From an uncultured Bacteroidaceae bacterium (lineage in GTDB: Bacteria > Bacteroidota > Bacteroidia > Bacteroidales > Bacteroidaceae): a stretch of DNA of 58,219 nucleotides. The stretch is from assembly GCA_905235565.1 (NCBI GenBank), contig CAJOLR010000004.1, forward strand, positions 1 to 58,219, written 5' to 3'. The translations under genes were made by a program, and so were the position numbers. Shown piece after piece: positions 52,883 through 58,219 of the stretch (positions within the stretch are counted from its first letter, which is position 1; every line of letters starts with the position of its first letter). The notes below the pieces were generated by a model that was not told the DNA's origin, searched no databases, and saw nothing but the letters and a program-made list of their open reading frames with translations.

Positions 52883-54040
52883 ATGAAGAGGATAATGCTT
52901 GTTTTTGGTACCCGCCCGGAGGCCATCAAGATGTGCCCCTTGGTCAAGGAGTTTCAGAAATACCCGCAGGATTTTGAGACAGTGGTATGTGTTACCGGTC
53001 AACACCGGGAGATGCTGGATCAGGTGCTGGAAATATTTGAAGTGACTCCTGATTATGACCTGAATATCATGAAGCAGGGACAGGATCTGTACGATGTAAC
53101 ATCCCGTGTGCTCCTGGGTATGCGTGACGTGTTCACGGAATGCAGGCCGGACATTGTCCTGGTTCATGGCGATACTACCACATCGATGGCTGCCGCTATG
53201 GCCTCGTTCTACAGTCAGATACCGGTAGGGCATGTTGAGGCGGGACTCAGAACCCATAATATGTCAAGCCCGTGGCCCGAGGAGATGAACCGCCAGGTGA
53301 CAGGCCGTATTGCCGACTATAATTTCAGTCCCACAGCCCTGAGTGAGCAGAATCTCAAGGACGAGAATGCGCACGGCAGGATATTCGTAACCGGCAACAC
53401 CGTGATAGACGCCCTCCACATGGTAGTGGATAAGCTCAAGAACGATTCCAAACTCGCTGCAGAGCAAGAGAACGTCCTCAGAACTGCAGGTTACGACATC
53501 AGTCGTCTTAATTCTCAATTGCAACAGCGTAAGCTGGTGCTGATAACCGGTCACCGCAGGGAGAACTTCGGCGACGGATTCATCAGTATGGTTACGGCAA
53601 TGAAAGATTTGAGTGAGATGTATCAGGATGTGGATTTTGTCTATCCCATGCACCTGAATCCCAATGTCAGAAAGCCCATTCATCAGGTTTTCGGTGAGGA
53701 TCTGACCGTATACGGCAATTTCTTCTTCATAGAGCCTCTTCAGTACCTGGAGTTTGTATATCTGATGGAGAAGAGTTATCTGTTGCTTACGGACAGCGGA
53801 GGCATTCAGGAGGAGGCTCCGGGACTTGGCAAACCGGTTCTGGTGATGCGTAACACCACAGAGCGTCCCGAGGCACTCTCTGCCGGAACGGTCAAACTGG
53901 TTGGAACCGACCATGACCTTATTGTAAATGAGGTGAGCAGACTGATTGAGAATAAGGAGTATTATGACAGTATGTCCAAGGCCCGGAACCCTTACGGCGA
54001 TGGTCTGGCATGTCAAAGAATAGTAAATGCTTTAAGGTAA
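52883..54040 (+). CDS. wecB: Non-hydrolysing UDP-N-acetylglucosamine 2-epimerase
   Basis: Interconverts UDP-GlcNAc and UDP-ManNAc in the cytoplasm, so the polysaccharide probably contains ManNAc or a derivative. The 385-residue protein has the family start VFGTRPEAIKMCPL, the HGDTTTSMAAAMASFY loop, HVEAGLRTHN and the C-terminal LTDSGGIQEEAPGLGKPVLVMRNTTERPE in order. No wecC dehydrogenase is seen in the window. It starts 4 bases after the polymerase gene. Confidence 0.95.
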   Translation: MKRIMLVFGTRPEAIKMCPLVKEFQKYPQDFETVVCVTGQHREMLDQVLEIFEVTPDYDLNIMKQGQDLYDVTSRVLLGMRDVFTECRPDIVLVHGDTTTSMAAAMASFYSQIPVGHVEAGLRTHNMSSPWPEEMNRQVTGRIADYNFSPTALSEQNLKDENAHGRIFVTGNTVIDALHMVVDKLKNDSKLAAEQENVLRTAGYDISRLNSQLQQRKLVLITGHRRENFGDGFISMVTAMKDLSEMYQDVDFVYPMHLNPNVRKPIHQVFGEDLTVYGNFFFIEPLQYLEFVYLMEKSYLLLTDSGGIQEEAPGLGKPVLVMRNTTERPEALSAGTVKLVGTDHDLIVNEVSRLIENKEYYDSMSKARNPYGDGLACQRIVNALR

Positions 54041-54052
54041 CTGCATATCGGT

Positions 54053-55201
54053 ATGAAAGCCAGAGTAATTGCATTATATCTTCCCCAATTCCATCCCATT
54101 CCGGAGAATGACCTATGGTGGGGACCCGGATTCACCGAATGGACAAACGTAGCCAAGGCAAAACCGTTGTTCCGCGGCCATATCCAGCCCAGGATTCCGG
54201 CCGACCTGGGATTCTATGATCTGCGTCTGCCTGAGACCCGTCAGCAGCAGGCTCAACTGGCACGCCAGGCCGGAATAGAGGGATTCTGCTATTACCATTA
54301 CTGGTTCGGCAACGGAAAACAGTTGCTGGAACGTCCGTTCAATGAGGTGCTTGAAAGCGGAAAGCCTGATTTCCCTTTCTGCCTGTGTTGGGCTAACCAT
54401 GATTGGACAAACAAGACCTGGACCAGTAAGGGCACTCTCAAGAAGGATAATATGATGATACAGATGGATTACTCCATGGAAGATCATTGGAACCATTTCA
54501 TGTCTTTGCTTCCTGCTTTCAGGGACAAACGCTACATCACGGTAGACGGAAAGCCCATGTTCGTGATTTACAATTCAATGTCTTTCCCGCAGGTAAGAGA
54601 GTTCATCAACCTCTGGCAGGACCTGGCGCATCAGAACGGCCTGCCCGGCATCTATTTTGTCGGAGGTACTTCATCTACTTACGCTTTCCGTAAGAATGAA
54701 GAGGGTAAGCGCGTAGTGTCGATACCCAATCTTAAGAGCAGCGCCGACGTGTACAACTCTGTACTTGATATGGGTTTTGACGCGGTTAACTCTTTTGGAA
54801 AGCGCCGTGGTGAGATGCTTGAGGAGGGCCGAATCAAGAATATCGTGCGGATTGCTTTGCAGAAATGCGGCATTCCCATAAGTAAGAAATATGATTATCT
54901 AAAGACAGTAAGCGGCTATTATGCCCCGGAAGATACCTGGGAAAACGTTTTTCCCACCATACTGCCGCAGTGGGACCGCACTCCCAGAGCGGGATCGGCC
55001 GAAGGTATGTATGTTAACGCAACACCCGAGAATTTCCGCAAACACGTGCTTGATGCTCTTGATATGGTCAAAAACAAGGAAGAGCAGCACCGTATAATTT
55101 TCCTGAAATCGTGGAACGAGTGGGGCGAGGGCAATTATGTTGAACCGGATCAGACATGGGGTCACGGATTTCTGGATGTATTGTCCCAAACGATAAAATA
55201 A
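54053..55201 (+). CDS. WbsX-like glycosyltransferase
   Basis: A 382-residue protein of the WbsX family, often found in O-antigen and capsule loci and related in fold to GH99-type enzymes. The opening ALYLPQFHPIPENDLWWGPGFTEW and CLCWANHDWTNKTW motifs are diagnostic, and the end KSWNEWGEGNYVEPD is intact. Which linkage it makes is unknown. Twelve bases follow wecB. Confidence 0.88.
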   Translation: MKARVIALYLPQFHPIPENDLWWGPGFTEWTNVAKAKPLFRGHIQPRIPADLGFYDLRLPETRQQQAQLARQAGIEGFCYYHYWFGNGKQLLERPFNEVLESGKPDFPFCLCWANHDWTNKTWTSKGTLKKDNMMIQMDYSMEDHWNHFMSLLPAFRDKRYITVDGKPMFVIYNSMSFPQVREFINLWQDLAHQNGLPGIYFVGGTSSTYAFRKNEEGKRVVSIPNLKSSADVYNSVLDMGFDAVNSFGKRRGEMLEEGRIKNIVRIALQKCGIPISKKYDYLKTVSGYYAPEDTWENVFPTILPQWDRTPRAGSAEGMYVNATPENFRKHVLDALDMVKNKEEQHRIIFLKSWNEWGEGNYVEPDQTWGHGFLDVLSQTIK

Positions 55202-55211
55202 GCCATCCCTG

Positions 55212-56300
55212 ATGAAAGAGATAGTATTCATACTCAGTTCCCTGAATGATCCCCACTACCGCAAGCGTGTTGAGGAGTTCATGGACCATGGCTATGAAGT
55301 TATTGTCTACGGTTTCAAGAGGGAGGGGCGTGAGCTGCCGCCTTCACGCTATGATCCTACCGTGCTGGGCGAGATACAGAACCGCAGTTTCAGTTCAAGG
55401 ATAGGAATACTCAATTCAGGCATCAGGTCCATCTTGGCCCAATGCAGGGGAAAGATATGTTTCTACAGCAGTCTGGATATAGCCATTTTTGCATCGCTGT
55501 ATATCAGAGCCCCATATATTTATGAAGTCTGCGACCTGACTGAACTGACAATCGGCAATAAGGCGGTTAAAGGAATCCTTACGGCGCTTAACAGGCGTTA
55601 CATCCGCAAATCCATAACAACAATCATAACTTCCGAGGGCTTTGCACAGCATTTTGCCGGTATTGATCAGGGTAAGTTCTCACTTATTCCAAACAAAGTG
55701 AGTCCGGACATCCCCGCTTTTTCCGCTGAAAGGAAGACCATAGACAAGGATGTAATAAGAATAGGATTTGCAGGAGTGATAAGGTTTGAAACTATCTATA
55801 ATTTTGTCAAGTCGGCATCCGAATTCGGCCATAACATAGAACTTCATCTGTTTGGTATATACAACGATACTGACAAGTGGTCTGTAAAGATCCGTGAATT
55901 GGAAAAGGAGTCAGATAATGTGATTTATCACGGGCCTTTTTCAAATCCTGACGGACTCCCCGCCATTTATTCGGGAATTGATATGGTTTTATGCACATAT
56001 TCACCTACTTTTGGAGTGAAGTATGCCGAGCCCAACAAACTGTATGAGGCTATTTATTTCAGATGCCCTATCATTGTAAGCGAAAACGTCTTTCTTGGAG
56101 ACAAGGTCAAAAGGCTGAACGTGGGCTATGTGATAAATGCCATGGACGAGGACGTCATCAAATCGTTCCTGTCCGGTTTGAATGAGACTGAATATAATCA
56201 GAAGGTCATTGCCTGTGAGAGTATTCCTCAAAGAGACTGTCTGAACATCAATGATGATTTCTTTAGCGGACTTGAAACAAAAACTAAGGATTTATGGTAA
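55212..56300 (+). CDS. GT-B type glycosyltransferase
   Basis: A 362-residue glycosyltransferase with a two-domain GT4-like form. The N-terminal half begins IVFILSSLNDPHYRKRVEEF, and the C-terminal donor-binding half has IRIGFAGVIRFETIYNFVKS, VIYHGPFSNPDG and YAEPNKLYEAIYFRCPIIVSE, where the Glu of EPNKLYE matches the usual EX7E sugar-binding pair. Donor and acceptor are unknown. Its stop overlaps the next gene by 7 bases. Confidence 0.85.
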   Translation: MKEIVFILSSLNDPHYRKRVEEFMDHGYEVIVYGFKREGRELPPSRYDPTVLGEIQNRSFSSRIGILNSGIRSILAQCRGKICFYSSLDIAIFASLYIRAPYIYEVCDLTELTIGNKAVKGILTALNRRYIRKSITTIITSEGFAQHFAGIDQGKFSLIPNKVSPDIPAFSAERKTIDKDVIRIGFAGVIRFETIYNFVKSASEFGHNIELHLFGIYNDTDKWSVKIRELEKESDNVIYHGPFSNPDGLPAIYSGIDMVLCTYSPTFGVKYAEPNKLYEAIYFRCPIIVSENVFLGDKVKRLNVGYVINAMDEDVIKSFLSGLNETEYNQKVIACESIPQRDCLNINDDFFSGLETKTKDLW

Positions 56301-57196
56301 CTAATAAACTGCACGAAACATATCATGTATTTGAAGAACTTGTGGCAAAAGTGTTCGGAGAGAATGCCCGCTACAGGCTGATATATTTTTTGCGGACCGG
56401 TAAATACCTGAATCTTGACAATCCCAGTGACTGGAACGAGAAGATGTTCTGGCTCTCACGGTATTGGCGTAATCCGTTGGTGCCGGTATGTTCCGATAAG
56501 TATGCTGTAAGACAGTATCTGGCCGATAAGGGATGCCAGGATATCCTGAATGAGCAATACGGGGTCTATGACTCGGCAGCGCAGATTGACTTTGACAAAC
56601 TCCCGTCAAAGTTCGTGCTCAAATGCAATCATGGGTCCAGAATGAACATCATTGTCGAGGACAAGTCTACACTTGATATACCCGATACGGTAAAGACATT
56701 GGACGAATGGCTGGGATTCCAGTATGGCAGGGGTACAGAATGGCAGTATCGGAGTATCAGGCCCAGAATACTGGCAGAGAAGTATCTGGAGAGCTCAGAC
56801 GGCAGATTGACAGAATACCAGATATTCTGTTTTAACGGCAAACCAATGTTTTTTCTGGTAAGGAATGATTTGCGTAAAAGTTCCGTCGACAGACAGTCAG
56901 CCGAGTTTGCCGTATCATATACCATTGACTGGCAGCGCGTTTATATGAGAAAGGATGAAGAGAAGTTCAATCCGGATCTTCCTAAACCGCACAACTATGA
57001 TAAGATGATTGAATATGCCCATCGTCTGTCTGAGGATTTTCCCCAGGTCAGGGTTGATTATTACGAGATTGATGACAGGCTTGTCTTTGGAGAACTGACA
57101 TTTTCTTCACACGGTGGAATCCAATCCAATTACAGGAAAGAATATATCAAGTCTCTTGGAGAGGAGTTGAAGCTTCCTTCTAAGTACAACGGTTGA
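56294..57196 (+). CDS. TupA-like ATP-grasp protein
   Basis: A 300-residue protein of the ATPgrasp_TupA family. NLDNPSDWNEKMFWLSRYW, DKYAVRQYLADKGC and FVLKCNHGSRMNIIVEDKS give the family order, and FNGKPMFFLVRND and DYYEIDDRLVFGELTFSSHGG carry the metal/ATP-binding acidic residues. TupA in Bacillus makes polyglutamate side chains of teichuronopeptide, so this may attach an amino acid to the polysaccharide. It overlaps the GT gene by 7 bases. Confidence 0.85.
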   Translation: MVTNKLHETYHVFEELVAKVFGENARYRLIYFLRTGKYLNLDNPSDWNEKMFWLSRYWRNPLVPVCSDKYAVRQYLADKGCQDILNEQYGVYDSAAQIDFDKLPSKFVLKCNHGSRMNIIVEDKSTLDIPDTVKTLDEWLGFQYGRGTEWQYRSIRPRILAEKYLESSDGRLTEYQIFCFNGKPMFFLVRNDLRKSSVDRQSAEFAVSYTIDWQRVYMRKDEEKFNPDLPKPHNYDKMIEYAHRLSEDFPQVRVDYYEIDDRLVFGELTFSSHGGIQSNYRKEYIKSLGEELKLPSKYNG

Positions 57197-57246
57197 TATT
57201 GTTTTTTTTACTACTTTTATAGCCGTTTTGTTAAGACAAGTATTTG

Positions 57247-58044
57247 ATGACTGACAGCCTGGTTTCCATTATAACCACTCTATATAACTCCGCTAACTTT
57301 ATTGCAAAGACAATAGAGTCTGTAATGGCGCAGACCTATTCCAATTGGGAGATGGTCATTACAGATGACTGTTCGACGGATAACGGCCCTGAGATAGTGG
57401 AGTCATATGCCGCTAAAGAGCCCAGAATCAAATTGTTCAGACTGAATGAAAACGGCGGTCCCGGTGTGGCCCGTAATAACTCCATAGCAAATTCCCAGGG
57501 ACAGTACATTGCTTTTCTGGACAGCGATGACACATGGATGCCTGACAAACTTGAGAAACAGCTTGCCCTTATGGACAATAAGCGTTGCGGAGTAGTGTAC
57601 TCAAGCTATCTGATCTGTGACGGAGATGACAATGTGACCGGTATGGTCAAATGCAAGGCGAGAACACGCTATTGGAGGGAGGTCTGTGACAACTCGATAG
57701 GTTTTCTCACCATGATGTTTGACCGTAAGATAGTAGGCGACGCAATGTTGCCCATAATCCGCAAACGTCAGGACTGGGGCTTGAACATAGAACTCCTTAG
57801 GCGTTGCAGAGTGGCATACGGTGTCAAGAAGCCGTTGGCTGTTTACAGAATCAGGAAAGGTTCCGTTTCAAGAGACAAACTCCCGCTTGTAAAGTACAAT
57901 ATTTCAATATACAGACAGATCCTGGGCTATTCGGCAGTCCGTGCCGTATTGATGTTCACATTCATATTCATGCCGTTCTATATTGGCAAGAAGGTACTCA
58001 ATTTCTTTAAGACAATATGCGTTAACAAGCATCTCAAGGTTTAA
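57247..58044 (+). CDS. GT2 family glycosyltransferase of the polysaccharide locus
   Basis: A 265-residue family 2 enzyme: SIITTLYNSANFI, VITDDCSTDNG, GPGVARNNSI and the metal-binding AFLDSDDTW form the GT-A core. A hydrophobic C-terminus (VLMFTFIFMPFYIGKKVLNF) suggests membrane contact. It is close in style to TuaG/WfgS-type transferases. ATG 57247 is chosen over an in-frame TTG just before it. Last recognised gene of the locus; no terminator seen after it. Confidence 0.9.
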   Translation: MTDSLVSIITTLYNSANFIAKTIESVMAQTYSNWEMVITDDCSTDNGPEIVESYAAKEPRIKLFRLNENGGPGVARNNSIANSQGQYIAFLDSDDTWMPDKLEKQLALMDNKRCGVVYSSYLICDGDDNVTGMVKCKARTRYWREVCDNSIGFLTMMFDRKIVGDAMLPIIRKRQDWGLNIELLRRCRVAYGVKKPLAVYRIRKGSVSRDKLPLVKYNISIYRQILGYSAVRAVLMFTFIFMPFYIGKKVLNFFKTICVNKHLKV

Positions 58045-58099
58045 CTTCTGCCTGTTTCCGGTCTATTATCAGTATAGATTTTTACTACTAAATTTAAAT

Positions 58100-58219
58100 A
58101 TGATGAAGAAAGTATTATTTACAGTTGCTCTGGCCCTCGTTGCAGCAGGTGCCAGCGCTCAGGAACCCAATTTTACAATGGGTGGCGGATTCGGAGGCGG
58201 ATTCGGCGGATTCGGCGGT
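58100..58219 (+). CDS. Secreted Gly/Phe-rich protein, cut by window end
   Basis: Forty codons from ATG 58100 (a second ATG follows at 58103). Residues 1-21 are a signal peptide (MKKVLFTVALALVAAGASAQ after the first Met), then EPNFTMGGGFGGGFGGFGG to the window end. The GGF repeats begin at once after the cleavage site. No family can be named from the visible part; it could be a barrel or a low-complexity surface protein. It lies 55 bases after the last glycosyltransferase and probably has its own promoter. Confidence 0.7.
   Translation, partial: MMKKVLFTVALALVAAGASAQEPNFTMGGGFGGGFGGFGG

Noticed and set aside
53264-54016. 250-codon minus-strand frame inside wecB
   Set aside because: It lies fully antisense to a highly conserved gene, has no ribosome site or recognisable motif, and is explained by codon bias.

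Overview
The window is from a member of the Bacteroidales, close to the Prevotella/Bacteroides group. Three things point there: several promoters match the Bacteroidetes pattern (TTTG, about 20 bases, TAnnTTTG), one secreted protein carries a type IX secretion (T9SS) sorting tail, and the gene content is typical of that order (serC-serA-DUF1015, xylan-degrading lipoproteins, a Wzx/Wzy polysaccharide locus, a DarA/DarB-free aryl-polyene-like cluster). All calls were made by reading the sequence; no database search was run.

Region 1 (1-13.4 kb) is mixed housekeeping and accessory DNA. It starts with a cut-off IS30-like transposase, then a secreted CE1-type esterase, the serine operon serC-serA-DUF1015, a leftward group (putative T9SS cargo, free methionine sulfoxide reductase, YjbR-like protein), a decayed DUF5131 gene, a lipoprotein nitroreductase, ridA, a sensor kinase that has lost internal segments, a YigZ protein, a GH67 alpha-glucuronidase, a small EF-hand protein, a small outer-membrane barrel protein and tRNA-Thr(CGT).

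Region 2 (13.4-34.8 kb) is the centrepiece: 24 consecutive rightward genes, mostly overlapping or a few bases apart, with no internal terminator seen. It encodes a type II fatty-acid/polyketide-like assembly line (ketoreductase, three ketosynthases with intact Cys-His-His, two catalytically degenerate ketosynthase-like proteins, two ACPs, two hotdog dehydratases, a thioesterase), tailoring enzymes (methyltransferase, FAD oxidoreductase, B12-type radical SAM, PaaK-like ligase), membrane delivery (LolA-like protein, GT2, two acyltransferases, an MMPL exporter fused to a PlsC acyltransferase) and two small membrane proteins. The layout fits an aryl-polyene pigment pathway, but no aromatic ammonia lyase is present in the window, so the origin of the starter unit is open.

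Region 3 (34.8-45.6 kb) holds a GH43 lipoprotein, a Gfo/Idh/MocA oxidoreductase, an M15 peptidase, carAB, and fabD followed by a cytoplasmic GH13 amylase. carA has a short leader reading frame that runs into a terminator hairpin (candidate attenuator), and CarA has glycine where the glutaminase cysteine should be, suggesting ammonia-driven carbamoyl phosphate synthesis.

Region 4 (45.7-58.2 kb) is an exopolysaccharide/capsule locus: initiating sugar transferase, long Wza-like exporter, Wzz-like co-polymerase, Wzx flippase, Wzy-like polymerase, WecB epimerase and four transfer/modification enzymes, including WbsX-like and TupA-like ATP-grasp proteins. The window ends inside a secreted Gly-Phe-rich protein.
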